NCBI RefSeq assembly: GCF_910592395.1
Contig: NC_088311.1
Location: 15,628,501-15,692,500, forward strand
Source: Lineus longissimus
Taxonomy: Eukaryota > Nemertea > Pilidiophora > Heteronemertea > Lineidae
DNA: 64,000 nucleotides
Direction: 5' to 3'
The notes under the pieces are model-generated. The model made no database searches and was not told the DNA's origin. It saw only the letters and a program-made list of their open reading frames with translations. The translations under genes and the position numbers were made by a program. Each line of letters begins with the position of its first letter. Within the stretch, counting starts at the first letter, position 1. Positions 47,005-59,330 of this stretch are shown here, in pieces.

Positions 47005-47333
47005 TGATACTATGATGTGATTTACAACTTTGCGGAAATATGTCCGTTTTTAATTGTTGATCACAAATGTAAAGCTCAAATTTTCCATTTTTGATTAGAT
47101 TTATTATAAAATCGCCGAATGTAAACCACCGCGACCGCGAAAATGTTCATGTTGTGACGTCATCAACGAAAACGGCGTCGAAGCGAGTCATCCGGGCGGG
47201 ATTAAACCATCAATTTCTAGAAAATGTGCATTTCGATTCGAAAACCTTACCATTTATTAGAAAGTGACGTAGTCATTTGTCAAAAACAGCTAAAACATTA
47301 TGGTGAAATTTGACACGAGTTACCCTTTATGGA
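47005..47333. mobile_element. Short non-coding insert in the LINE
   Basis: Coding sequence stops after TWLLK at 47004 and resumes with DSVDEFVPIITK at about 47334. The 330 bases between do not belong to the LINE. Their ends are weakly inverted (AAAGTGATACTATG against CATAAAGGGTAACTC). It contains GTGACGTCATCAACG and has no frame. It is likely a MITE of unknown family. Confidence 0.55.
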
Positions 47334-49136
47334 CTCAGTTGATGAATTTGTTCCCATAATCACCAAAATTGTAAATCAGTCCATGGCAGATGGCGTAGTT
47401 CCCAAGGACTTGAAACATGCACATATTCGACCATTGCTAAAGAAGGCAGGCTTAGATAAGGACACTCTAAAGAACTACCGTCCCGTATCTAATCTTAGTT
47501 TTGTTTCGAAAGTTCTTGAAAAGGTTGTGGCCAAAAGATTGGACAATCACATGCAAGATAACTCTCTACGCGAGCAATACCAAAGGGCTTACACCCCGTT
47601 CGATTCTACGGAAACTGCTCTGCTTCGTGTTCAGTCGGACATTCTTGACGCCCTCAACAAAGGAAATGCAGCTGTTCTAGTAATGTTAGACCTTTCAGCC
47701 GCCTTTGACACGCTTGATCATAATATCCTTTTGGAACGGTTACGTGTGCATTTCAATATCAAGAGTGTGGCCCTCCAGTGGTTCAGCTCATATCTGAACG
47801 ACCGCTACCAGTCTGTCAAGATTGATGACGACTTTTCGTGTCCGAGATTACTTCAGTTCGGAGTACCTCATGGGTCGGTCCTCGGCCCATAACTATATAC
47901 AATGTACACCAAGCTTTTGGGAGATTTAATCAGACGACATGGACTTAACTATCATTTTGTCTGCGGACGACACGCAGCTGTACATTTTTCTGGAGAAGAA
48001 CAATGAGATGAGTCGAACCATTCAGATTCAGCGACTTGAAGCGTGCCTTAGTGAGATTGGTACATGGATGGAGAGCAACCTTTTGAAACTAAATGGTGAT
48101 AAAACTGAAGTTATGCTGTATACTTCCAAATTTTCCTGTGGTGAACCGATCGCCGTGAATGTAAACATTGACGGATTGTCTATTTGTCCAGCCGAATCAG
48201 TAAGAAATCTCGTTGTTGTTTACGATCGACACTTATCGATGGAAAAACACGTGAACAATGTTAGTAAAGCGTGCTATATGTACCTAAGGAATATTGGCAG
48301 AATTCGCAAATCACTAACTCCAAGTGCAACAAAGTTTCTTATTCATGGACTTGTCACATCACGGCAGGATTATTGCAATGCCTTGCTGTATGGTCTTCCT
48401 GACACCACAATTAGCCGACTCCAACGGGTTCAAAACATGGCAGCCAGAATTATTACCAGAACCAAACGAAATGAACACATCACGCCAGTTCTAAAAACAC
48501 TCCATTGGCTGCCGGTCAAATATAGAATTTTATTCAAGGTCTTATCACATGTTTTCCGCGCACTTCAGAGAACAGCACCGTGATATTTATCGGATCTAGT
48601 CAAACGTTACCAGCCAACTAGGCCACTGCACTCAGAATTTAAACATTAATTAATTGTTCCTAGGACAAAAACAAAAATGGAGAGCGGTCATTTCAGTTTA
48701 GTGGACCATACTTGTGGAACTCTCTGCCCGAGGATATAGTTGTGATAAATGACTCCAAATCTTTCAGGCGTGCCTTGAAAATCAAACTTTTTAAATTAGC
48801 TTTTGACCTATAACTCTTTTGGATACTTTTACTTGGACACTTTTTACTTTTTACTTGTTAAGATATTCATCTTTTTAAATTTATTTTTGCAATGGACATT
48901 TTAAAATGCTATAATCTCTGTACAGTGCCCTGGAGCAAGCCTAGAGCTTGGACATGGCACTATAATATGCTGTATTTTATTATTTATTACTGGCATCATG
49001 CCTAGTCTCTCTTAAAGCACAGTCAACACACACCACTAAACCCCCTCACACTCAGAAACCACAAACGCCCACCCCTTCCTGCTACCTTAATACTTCTGGA
49101 TGTACTGTTGTAACGACTGTAAGAGGCTAGTTGTCT

Positions 49137-51841
49137 TCTAGCAGTTTAAGAAATCCAGGGCCGTATATCCAGCATTCTTGTAATTCATCTGCAATGCGAC
49201 CCTGACTTAGATCATCCGCGACATTAAGTTCAGAATGACAATATTGCCAGTCTGATGCATTCGATTTCATCTGGATCTCACCCTCGCCATTAGACACGAA
49301 TGTTTTGAAACTCTTAAGTTCCTGTTTAATCCATGAGAGAACAATCGTTGAGTCCGAGAAAAGAATCGTTTTATCCAGTTAAAATCGTGTTTCAGCTCAG
49401 ATGAAGTCATTCCATCAGCAAGCCATTAAAGGAAAGCTTGTAATTCCAACCGTGGAGTAGTAAGGGGCTTCATGGGGGGGGGGGGGGGGGGGGGGGCAAT
49501 CGTGACTTTACCATGACGAAACGAATTTGAGACTCGTCTCTTGTTGCCCATCAGCGATATGTGACACTGCCAAACCCACTCAGCGATCACAAAAGATTCC
49601 GAGTATTGGAAGCCCTCCTACGCCGACGGAGTCAGGCAGCGTTCGAACCCGAGCGTTTTCCAACTGGTTAACCAATTCGTCCATTTGTTTTTGACAGCTT
49701 CAGGCAGTTCCATGTCCCATTTGTAATCTTCCTTCCACAACTTTGTAAACCGATGTTTGCTGTGAGGATAACCGGTGTAATGAGGCCTATAACATCATAC
49801 ACTCCCGCCAACGCACTTAGTTCAAGACGTTTTGTTAATTTGTCAGGAATGTGCGTTCCACGTCTGTTGAGAAGCCTTTGGGTGTCTTTATGGGAATTAA
49901 TATTTTGTCCTGGTTCCTTTCCCACAACGCTCCCAATAATGTCTCGTCTTTCATCTCATCCAATCATGCTTTCTGATGCTGGGTTTGCATTTATCTCAAA
50001 CTGTTTATTCGACATCCATTTTATTTTTAAGTGTCCGCTATCGAGAATTTTATTAAACTCCTCAGTGCGTTTGATTGCGGCTGGAACAGTTGGTAACGAA
50101 TTGCCTATGTCATCCATGTACCGACATCGTTTGATTGTGTCCACAGTCTCAGGGTAGATATCTTCGTATTCCTCTGCGGTAAGATCTAAAGCTGTGTTCG
50201 CAAGTGCTGGTGCTGGTGATGAGACATCACCTGCTTCACGTAAACATCTGGCTTGCACTTTTTAAAGACTCGCAAAAAAAAATCGGTGTGTGTGCGCATC
50301 TCGAGCGGGATCCACTAAGATTTGGTGATACATTTTTGAGACGTCTCCCACGATGGCTTCATGGTTCTCCAGAAATTGTATTATTACTCCCAGAAGATCA
50401 TTTAGCAAGTCTGGCCCTTTCCACAACTATTTGTTGAGAACATGTCCCTGATAACTTGCCACTAAATTGAAAACTATCCGACACGGAGTTGTTTTCTTTT
50501 CTGGACGATATACATCGTGCTGAATAATGTTATGTACAGGCCCTGTGTGCGGATCTCCTCCCCGGTTAATTTCCTCACCGATCCTTGTTCAACAAGAGTT
50601 TTCATTTGTCCGTCATACATTTTTCAATGTTCATGGTTTCTCATCAATCGCTTTTCGTTGCTGAATAGTTTGGCCTTCGCTTGATTATAGTTGATCCTGT
50701 CGCCATGGTAATGGTATCATCCATCGAGGTCCCACCTTTGTAGCACTGTCACTAATAATCTTTGCTTCCATTTTCTCAATGGCACGAAGCGGCTTCTCTT
50801 GACTCTTCCCAATATATCGTGGGTTCAACGCGACTCCCATTTGTTCAGTAGACCAGGAAGTCGAAATATCAAAGGGTTCTAATAAGGATACCCGATAAAG
50901 TCCATGCATCGCTCAATGATTGATTGTCATTGTATCCAAAATCACAGGACCAAGAATCAAATGATGCATTGCAAATCTTCCCTGGACATCCGTGCTTCCA
51001 CTGAAGAACATCGCATGGTCAATACCAACGAGAACATCGACGGGGCCTGCTCCTCGATTTAGTGAAGCTGAACTGTTTTCGAAGATATTGACAGATGTCA
51101 GATCAACTGGAGCGATGTCAGCACTAATCTTATCAATCGCAATGGCCCATAATGTGTAATGCGAATTTCCATCGAGTGACTGCAGCTGTAACTTGTGAAC
51201 TTGTGTTTCGAGCAATACTTCTTGACCCCTAACTGTGCTGATGTTTATGACTATGTTTTTGCCAATCAAGCCCAAACTGCGCTCGTAGTCGGAACGAATC
51301 AATGAAAGATGAGATCCTCTCTCAAAAGAAAACTGCTACTTTTGCTTTCACCGGCTTTAGGATTGATACCATTGACTTTCAGAACCGGCAACGCATTATA
51401 CACACGCTTTCGGAAGTGTTTGATGCAGCGCGGTCACGGTGCACCATGAAGCTACGGATGGTGGCTGTAATGACAACTTTCATTGCCAGGGACAATTTGA
51501 CAGCGTTTTCGACTGTGGCACAGACCCCTATGTATATTCAAGCATAAGTGACACGCCTGAGCTTTTCTAACTTCAGTCAATCGCGTTTTTAAGTTCATAT
51601 CTTTGAAAGTTTGACAGTCTTCATGCTTTTGTTGAACTTCTTCATTGCAAACCTAGCAGTTCCAACTTGTACGTCTTAACGACACCTCACCAGTTTCAGC
51701 TGGCCTTTGGTAGGCTGAATTGTGAAGAAGTGCTGTCTCTGCCCATTGTTGTGATTGAGAATACGACTGCTGTGACATAACATCATGACCGTCCGCTCCG
51801 ATTATATTTACAGCGTGTTTATTCTGCGAGTGCACACTGCG
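49137..51841 (-). pseudogene. BEL/Pao retrotransposon pol remnant
   Basis: From 51841 downwards the minus strand encodes a gag-end zinc knuckle region (VCNEEVQQKHEDCQTF, then CHLCLNIHRGLC and CHYSHHP). A weak protease follows in which the catalytic D.G reads ERGSHLSLI, then VDVLVGIDHAMFF and a GPVILDT motif. Reverse transcriptase pieces follow: FDISTSWSTEQMG, SATKVGPRWMIPLPWR, SKMYHQILVDPARDAHTHRF and RCRYMDDIGNS (YMDD at about 50113). The GVYDVIGLITPVILTANI connection region comes next, and an RNase H segment (PLTTPRLELQAFL, later VADDLSQGR and WIYGPGFLK) ends near 49137. These follow the order of BEL/Pao pol. Numerous stops and shifts and the absence of integrase show it is dead. A G23 run at 49474-49496 interrupts the RNase H part. 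Confidence 0.8.
49474..49496 (+). repeat. Poly-G run of 23 bases
   Basis: An uninterrupted G tract within the BEL/Pao RNase H region. It could fold as a G-quadruplex or be a sequencing artefact in length. Confidence 0.9.
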
Positions 51842-52336
51842 AATACTCCAATCCAAGGCAAGGGTTTGTTTACAAACAGAGGTAGGCTATACAATACTGT
51901 ACAAAATAGCACCCTGTTGTACACAAATATCACTTATTTGGAGGAATTAATTAACTTAACCAAAATAACGTGAGCAATGAAAACATTTATTCAACACTGA
52001 CTTGATCACATCAACGGTTCTAAATTTTCCGTTTAAGACTTTATGTAAAACAGAAAAAAAATCACAAAAAGTTGAGAATATTTGGTCACATGATGTGCTA
52101 TGTGACCACATAATAATTCTCAACTTTTTGTGATCATTTTCCTCCTTATTCAGAGTATAAAACAGATAAATTTGAACCGATGCTAGACATGGTTAAAAAC
52201 ATGTTTTCATCACTCAAACGATGTAAGGTTATTGAATTCCTCCAAATAAGGGAGTTTTGTGTACACCAGTGTGCTTTTTTGTACAGCATTGTATACCTCT
52301 ATTTGTAAACAAACCCTTGCCTTGGATTAGAGTATT
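51842..52336. mobile_element. 495-bp palindromic MITE in BEL/Pao
   Basis: AATACTCCAATCCAAGGCAA at the left is inverted at the right (TTGCCTTGGATTAGAGTATT). The arms stay complementary inward over most of their length, down to a central stem around 52060-52130 (AATCACAAAAAGTTGAGAAT with its inverse). The whole element can fold into one hairpin. Pao-like sequence lies on both sides. The target duplication is unclear. Confidence 0.75.
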
Positions 52337-52620
52337 GCCGCACCAGCGAGTTGCCGAATCCACCTCCATTCAAGCAAGGTACTGATTGATAATTGAATGC
52401 TCTTGGTTTGCTGGTGCGTAGCCCCCTTTAACATGTTGAAGCGCTCCGACCATGGCAACGTTTTCTCTATTAGTCTAATTGCAGTGGAATTGTCCATAAG
52501 AATCTCTGAGATCCTCTTTTCTCATTTCACTTGAAGGAACATCTTCTCGATGTTAGCTACTACTGCCACTCTGTGGCGTCTAAATCACAACAAAACCCCC
52601 AGATGATCTGGTTGCAATGC
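52337..52620 (-). pseudogene. Further BEL/Pao-like fragment
   Basis: The minus strand near 52610-52560 gives HRVAVVANIEKMFLQV, which matches motif A of Pao reverse transcriptase (A.DI.KMF.Q) with Asp changed to Asn. Further on comes TAIRLIEKTLPWSERF. The order does not fit one continuous element with 49137-51841, so this may be a second Pao copy or a rearranged piece. Confidence 0.4.
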
Positions 52621-53053
52621 CGCCCTGGCGGCAATGTATTGTTTAAAGATACACCCACATATCCAATCATGTACCTATCAAAGACAACACGAACTTTCGT
52701 CGTTGTCTTATCTCTTCGCACGACTGTACCACACCTGGTTATTTTCAGGCTCTATCTTCCGTTACCTTTTCGGCTCTTCCAGCTGCTGCTGGCAGGTCTT
52801 GAATCTGGGTGTCACACATCAGGTTGTTGTCATGTTTTAGTTAGGGCTTCAGCCACTGGTCAGTGGGGAGCCACTGATCAGGTGGCCAGGTTGGCCAGTA
52901 TTCGGGTATTTTGATGCTGTTGTCTGTATGAGAAGGACATTCTCAGTGTGTGTGTTAACAAGAGTGAATCTTGGGGTGAGTTGTAGCTGTTAGTTAATAG
53001 TGGTAGTTTACTTGTACTAGCTGTAGAGAGCCTAGGTGTTATGGTGTTGATGC
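52621..53053. other. Unassigned DNA
   Basis: The plus-strand frame 52531-52914 is open for 127 codons but has no domain. TGTGTGTGTT-type words suggest repeat DNA. GTGTTGATGC at 53044-53053 is the target duplication of the next element. Confidence 0.35.
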
Positions 53054-55334
53054 GGGACTCCCTAATCAGAGTTCCAAGTTCCATGAAGTTCCAAGTTCCA
53101 AGTTCCAAGTTCCAGGGGGCCATCTCAAAATTCATGATTTCTTGATAGACGTAATGTATACGCTGATGTCTCACTTTCTGGAAATGTCAGTTGTTATTGT
53201 TGGGAAGTTAAAGGGAAACAATGCTGTAGACTTCTTCTGATAGGTGTCGCTTGACTACATTGACCTGGCGATGCATCATTTAAAGGGGTCTGTCACTGGG
53301 AGTTAATGTTAGAGGGAAACAATGCTGTCGATTTCCTCCGATAGGTGGCGCTTTAATACATTTACCTTGTGATGGAAGTGCGATGGGGGCAGCAATTCTT
53401 TTTGTTGTGCTTTTAACCTTGTCAGTGTTCTCCACACCATGCAACGGAGGGGGGGGGGGGGGGCTTTCCGTGTATCCCACACTTTTTTGCAACAAAAGTG
53501 TGGACGTTCTGTTTGTGATGCAAATTCTGAACGGTCAGTGTTCTCCACAGTTTGCACCGAGAGGGAACAAAGAAGTTCTTTTTGAAGTCATGCGAGTTTT
53601 GAACTCCTTTTTTTTTTGCTCCATATGATGTAACAGAGGGCTCGCCCAGGTACCGTTCCTCATACAATCATGAATATAGTTTCGATGTACTGTGAGATGT
53701 GGGAGACCCCTACTGGCAACTTTTTCTAACTTTAACGTGCCTACCTAGCTGCTGCCTATAGTCTCCCTTTAACTCTTCCTTCTCTTGCCATTTTGCCAAC
53801 CCCCAATCCTTCCTCTGACAATGTCTGCCAGGCCCAAAATTAGGCTGGCCCAAATTTATTGTTTGTTTGCCGTCACCCCAACTGACCCACCAAAATCATG
53901 CATACCCAAAAGTTTTATTGGCATTTTAGTAATTTTCTTTAGCATCTTGGAGTTTTTCTATGATTTTGACCACTAAAATCAATGAAAATTAAGAAAAAAC
54001 CTACCTACCCTGTATGAATACCTTGGGTAGGGTTACTGCAAACAGACAATTAATTTGGGCCAGCCTTAGCAAGCATCTGAACAGGCTTCCTTACTCATCA
54101 ATCAATCTTGACAGCTTATTTGCAGATTCTTTACCACCAAAGAGCATGTTTATAAGCAGTTGTAGTGACAAAATTGAAACTTCCTGTTGATCAAAGACAG
54201 ATGGAAAGGGTTTAATTAAATCTTACATAATAGTTATAATTCTAAGATGTATTAAATTGTAAGGCATAAATAAAGGTAAGATTTATTCTCTTGTCAATGT
54301 TCTTGAGTTGAGGATTGCAAGTGGGAGCCGATACATTTTACATACCGATACATTGGACGTTGCCAGCATTGCATTGAAGAGAATTTTATGCCCCGGGGCT
54401 AATTCCAGAGTTCAAATTGGCCAATTTAGACCCTCCGCTGGAGTAAGTGCCCGGATGACGGCATGATCTTATTAATGAGTTTTTTCCCCGCTTGTTCATT
54501 ATACAGGGACTGTATATTTTCAAGCTTTACACTCTAACTCACAGTGAGAGACCCCTTTAAATGATTTATCAGAAGGTAAATGTAGTCAAGCGCCACCTAT
54601 CGGAAGAAGTCCACAGCATTGTTTCCCTTTAACATCAACTCCCAGTCAGAGACCCCTTCAAATGATACAGCACAAGGTCAATGTAGTCAGGCACGGCTTG
54701 TGGTATTCGACTCGATGACTCGACGACGCGATGGCTCGATGACGCGATCGTTGCTATGGATTTTGCTAAAATACGGAATCCCATGATCCTGGTCTCCGGG
54801 CTACCGCTGCAACAGCAGAGGTTTTAGCTCGGCCTTTCCCATACCCAGCTACGGTATGTGGAAGGATGTGCCCCTCCCCCCCCCCCCCCCAGCCATGGCC
54901 ACTGAAGATTGGTCCCCGCGATTGATTTTGATATTTAAAGGACTCGCGGAAGTTTCATAGCATGCAAAATGACCGGAGATTTAATTGACAAACAAGCTTC
55001 TAGTGGCCAATGTCAGATGTCATGTGGTAGTCTGTCAACAATCGGAATTTCGCATATGTGAAGTTTTTTAGACTCAGTCACTCAGTCTCTCTTCCGTCCC
55101 TTGACATCTGCCCCCCCCCCCCCCCCCCATACATCAGCCCCTCTACATGCTTTCCGAAATTGGTGGCTTGCATTGGAACTAGCCTAACTTTTTCCCCCTT
55201 GTCCGTCATTAAAGGCATTCAAGTGTGTTGGTCAACCATGACTATCTCCTTTGTCCCTCCACCACAGGCCTAGTTTCCCCTTATGACATCACTATTTCGG
55301 ACACTCAGCGCCCCATTTCTGGAAAGGTGTATAG

Positions 55335-55778
55335 GAGACAAGACCACTAATGAATATTCATAGGTTGGAGGGTCCAGGCCTATCTATTAGACGAGTGCAT
55401 GTTTTTTATTCTCAAGTACATATTTGGAGAGGTATTGAAAAAATATTTGCTGTGGCAAGTCTACAGATATAAAGAAATTATTTGATGAAAAAATTAATTT
55501 CGAATTTTGCTAATTGGGTAATAGGGGGCGTGTTTTGAGTTTTTTCTGCCAGTTGGCTGAAAAGAGTGGAAATATTAAAGTCTGTCTAATTTGTCGATTA
55601 AAAAAAAATTTCCGTGGTCAATCACCATTTTATTTTTCACCATTTACTTGCCCGACTGTCCGGAATAACATAATCTAAATTTCAGATTCACAACACCACG
55701 CGTTCTTTGATGCGTCGCGGTCAAACATTGACAATTTAACTGCTAAAAGGCTTAAAAAATCAATTGTGGTCTTGTCTC
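55335..55778 (+). repeat. 444-bp repeat, first copy
   Basis: It begins GAGACAAGACCAC and ends GTGGTCTTGTCTC (13-bp inverted ends). By eye it is identical to 56328-56771. The flanks show no certain target duplication. It is non-coding. Confidence 0.85.
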
Positions 55779-56327
55779 TATTTACACTACATTTTGGGTC
55801 AATATAGTGAAAAATTTGAATGTGCTCAAATCACTCTAATTCATTTAGAATATTGTATTGCTGATGATTTAAGGTCAAAACAAGCTAAAATAATGAGAAA
55901 AAAACTTAATTTGACCCAAATAAGAGTCAACCTAACCCCGGTCTAAGTTCGGTTTCATTTTTACAAGTCTTGTTGTGTTGCCATTCATTTTGTAATTTCT
56001 TTGAAACTACTTAGGCCTTGATTCTGAAAGTTGTGCCCTAAGCAGCAAAGATACTCCTAAATCACATCCTAAAGTTTCAGCTCCATAGCTTGCTTATTCT
56101 GGCCAGGGCAGGTCTTTGAATTTGGTGCTGTTGTGTGCAAAATCATGACTTTTTGTCGATTTTGTCCTCTTTCGTCGCTTTGGCACAGTTGTACCACTCT
56201 TTGAAATGTCTCTCATTTCTCCAAAAATGTCCAGATATGACTTTCCTTTGTTGGAGAGTTGTGGGATGTCATGTACATTAGTTTGAAAAAAATCTCAAAA
56301 TGTTAACCCCTGAAATGTACCTTCATT

Positions 56328-56771
56328 GAGACAAGACCACTAATGAATATTCATAGGTTGGAGGGTCCAGGCCTATCTATTAGACGAGTGCATGTTTTTT
56401 ATTCTCAAGTACATATTTGGAGAGGTATTGAAAAAATATTTGCTGTGGCAAGTCTACAGATATAAAGAAATTATTTGATGAAAAAATTAATTTCGAATTT
56501 TGCTAATTGGGTAATAGGGGGCGTGTTTTGAGTTTTTTCTGCCAGTTGGCTGAAAAGAGTGGAAATATTAAAGTCTGTCTAATTTGTCGATTAAAAAAAA
56601 ATTTCCGTGGTCAATCACCATTTTATTTTTCACCATTTACTTGCCCGACTGTCCGGAATAACATAATCTAAATTTCAGATTCACAACACCACGCGTTCTT
56701 TGATGCGTCGCGGTCAAACATTGACAATTTAACTGCTAAAAGGCTTAAAAAATCAATTGTGGTCTTGTCTC
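56328..56771 (+). repeat. 444-bp repeat, second copy
   Basis: Same length, orientation and, as far as I can read, the same bases as 55335-55778. The 549 bases between the copies are unrelated to them. Confidence 0.85.
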
Positions 56772-57412
56772 ATAGGACATTTAATATTGCCGTGCTGAAC
56801 GGATATCCAGAGCCAACCTTGTCTCCAGGAACTCGCGTGTCATTTTAACATTGGAACTTCTGCTCGTAAAGAACCTGGGTAGGAGGTTGATCTGAACCAG
56901 CTATATTTAGGTGTATTCAGCTGTATTGACGGTAAAGATACCAGTGGCTTGCATAGCAACATGGCGCATGGTTTTATCAAAAATGCGAACTTGTAGGAAA
57001 CGAAAAATGGTCGGATTAGATACGGTGAAAACAGCTGGAAAGGGGTTGGTAATGATCGGTTCTTTTTTATTTTCCTCCACTTATGATTCTATGTATAAAT
57101 TACAGTCCAAGCAGTGATATTCTTTAAAAAGATTCCAACTTGATCGCGTCATCGAGTCATCGCGTCGTCGAGTCATCGAGTCGAATACCACAAGCCGTCA
57201 GGCACCACCTATCGGAGGAAGTCCCTTTAACTTCCCAACAATAAGAACTGTGAGATATCAGCATAGTAAAGCGCCACCTACATTAAATATATCGAGAAAT
57301 CATGAATTTTGGCATTGAATGCATTTCTGAGATGACCCCCCTGGAACTTGGAACTTGGAACTTGGAACTTCATGGAACTTGGAACTCTGATTAGGGAGTC
57401 CCGTGTTGATGC

Positions 57413-59330
57413 AGTTTGTAGAGAAACTGTCATACTTGTGTGTAGTATTGTGTACAGGCAGTTGTAAAGCCTGCAGGCTGTATAGAGCCAAGTGTATTGT
57501 GTACATGCAGCCCATAGAGAGGTTGACTTGTATGGGTATGTGTAAGCCAGTATGTATTGGCCAGGTTGTTGAGGTTTAAAGCTGAACCGTCAAGTATTTT
57601 CCGATGTGGTGTTGTGATTGTATATTTTGGTGTATTTGTACTCATGTTGTATATATTTTCTTTCAGTTCCTGTGTATAGTCAAGCGAATAAATGGTGCTA
57701 GCTGTTAAACGACTTACGGCAGATGAGTTTTGTATTCGTAGCGTACCCAGTGAGGGCCAGGGTCCGCGACACTGGGCTTCATTTAGGGTCTCCATCAAGT
57801 CTCTTCTCGAGCCCTATTTGATGATTGGTAGCTGAGGCTATGTTGCTCTTGAGAGCTTGGATGACCTGGCAATCCAGTCACATGACGGTTTCCTACTCTT
57901 CTTGTCACTGGTCGGTGTTGCTTCAAGGCCAAAGTCTCCAAGTCAGTTGAGTTCCTGCTTTCATCAGGACGAGGTAATCAGTGAATTTTGCGTGATTTCA
58001 CTTTGTATTCTTTGGATACTCCTCCTTTGATGAAGGTGTGTCAGTTTACAATTCATCATGACCTGTCATCTGGCTGTTGTGAAATCATTTTAGGTTAGGT
58101 AAGTACTCGCTGACACAAATACATGTAATACGATGTTGGTTTTCTTTCAATAACCATCTTGTCAATGGTCTATTCCATTTCACATTCAACTGGGACGAAT
58201 GATCGAATATTGTTCGAAGAAATATGGGCTTGACCCCACGATGATTAGGGCCCTTCTTGGAAAGAATGCTGCCCTCACCCCGCACGCAATGCGGATTAAC
58301 GCGCCGGGGGGAGGGTTATGCCAAATTCGCAACCGGTTCAAAGGCAGCCGACGCCATATTTATCGTAGGGATATGGTTGAGAGACACCCTAATCCGCAGT
58401 ATAAGGCAGCAATCAAAATTATCATATCGGATAACTCCTGGAAAATGACTTCGCAACTCATGGCCAACAGAACTGGGATATCTATTTCACGAAACTGCAT
58501 GCGACGCGCAGACTCGACCTTACGTTATATTTGCCCTACTTTATCAGTTTTCCTCTGCAACTACGCTTTCTATGCCTACATATGTACCTCTGGTCAGTCA
58601 TAAACAGAACTGAAAATGACCATACCTTACTTATACTATAGTGACATTTAATCAGACATACGCATATATCATGTTGACAAGACTTATTACACGACTTACT
58701 CTATTATTATTACATACCCTGGCCTGGGATTTCTTTAATTTAAAACTATTCATAGGACAATTCTACTGCAGCTGAATTTTCCTGGAGTAATTCCGCCAAA
58801 GCAGTTGGCGGAGCTTAAACACCTGTGCACGTTGAATAGTCCGGCGGGTAATGGAAGTTAGGTAACACGCTACCTGTTGATAAATATTTTGGTACTGATG
58901 ACCCGTGAAGCACATTCGTCAGCAGCCATTTTTCGATTGAAGCTGGAAATGATATACTCCAGTCTTTATTGGTCTTTCGAGTTACATTGCGCAACGAGCA
59001 TTGATCGTGGATTACTTGTTTTGTGGAAGCCGTGGTGTGCAGCTGAGGTGTTAGTTTGTGGGCCGGTCTGTTTTGTTGGGTGTTAGTTCCTGGCTCCTTT
59101 CTTGTCCAGCAGTTGTTAAATATAAGTTTTATATTACATATATATTATAGCCCAGCGAGGGCAGCCTTGCGAAGGCTTAAAAAATATAGCCCTGCGAGGG
59201 CACAGATTCAACAGAACCGAGCATGGGTGGGTGTCTGCCAACCCAAAGGGTTATAGGGGTCATGTCCAAAGTTAGTAAAAAAAACCGATAGTTTATTTTC
59301 AATTTGGGGCCTGGCCCGCTTCATGTCTAT
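57413..59330. other. Unassigned DNA
   Basis: A plus-strand frame at 58199-58603 (134 codons, starting IEYCSKKYGLDPTMIRALLG further in) has no domain that I know. No repeat was recognised except short GCCC(A/T)GCGAGGGC words near 59150-59200. Confidence 0.35.

Larger units (their letters stand above)
45963..48990 (+). pseudogene. CR1/L2-like LINE with nested insertions
   Basis: The element is 5'-truncated. It starts in the linker after the endonuclease (SHAPVCKRTIHLRPNAPWYT, TEELRDAKQERRRLERLWRR). The linker continues at 46662 with SYFKDKLAQCDGNQLRKIY to KIRNEMQR. A frameshift near 46960 precedes a LDPLPTWLLK segment. Reverse transcriptase resumes at 47334: IRPLLKKAGLDKDTLKNYRP, VMLDLSAAFDTLDH (first catalytic Asp) and GVPHGSVLGP (normally GVPQGS). 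A stop at 47890 follows, then SADDTQLY at 47960, where the usual YADD tyrosine is Ser. The thumb and C-terminal HITPVLKTLHWLPV follow. Stops near 48581 break the tail, and LWNSLPEDIV and LKIKLFKLAF end it at about 48812. A 3' UTR with TGGCACTATAATATG and a TTA-rich end follows. It is inactive. Confidence 0.85.
54695..57196. mobile_element. 2.5-kb TIR element with 9-bp duplication
   Basis: The 9-bp repeat GTCAGGCAC (54686-54694 and 57197-57205) brackets inverted ends of about 54 bases starting GGCTTGTGGTATTCGACTCG and running on through repeats of CGATGACGCGA/TCGACGACGC, with one mismatch. The inside has two 444-bp direct repeats and C-runs at 54878-54890 and 55111-55128, but no transposase. 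A 9-bp duplication again suggests a MULE-like family different from the host element, or possibly Merlin. Confidence 0.85.
53054..57402. mobile_element. Mutator-like TIR element, copy 2, with nested element
   Basis: It is flanked by the 10-bp duplication GTGTTGATGC (53044-53053 and 57403-57412). The ends are GGGACTCCCTAATCAGAGTT and its inverse, followed by the same (A)AGTTCC array as copy 1. The left 1.3 kb (to about 54350) matches copy 1 throughout, including the G-run (53448-53463). The right part adds inverted copies of the CCTCCGATAGGTGGCGC unit at 54590 and 57210. Subtracting the 2.5-kb nested element and its duplication leaves 1.84 kb. No transposase is present. Two copies with independent 10-bp duplications make the boundaries secure; the MULE label rests on duplication length and end bases. 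Confidence 0.85.

Noticed and set aside
52531-52914. 127-codon plus-strand frame
   Set aside because: It overlaps Pao-like motifs on the opposite strand and has no recognisable domain.
54695-57196. Inner element as a Polinton or large self-replicating element because of its sharp TIRs
   Set aside because: It has a 9-bp duplication, is 2.5 kb long and has no genes. Polintons have 6-bp duplications and are much larger.
58199-58603. 134-codon plus-strand frame as a possible gene
   Set aside because: No domain, no splice or promoter signals, and mixed composition. Left as unassigned DNA.
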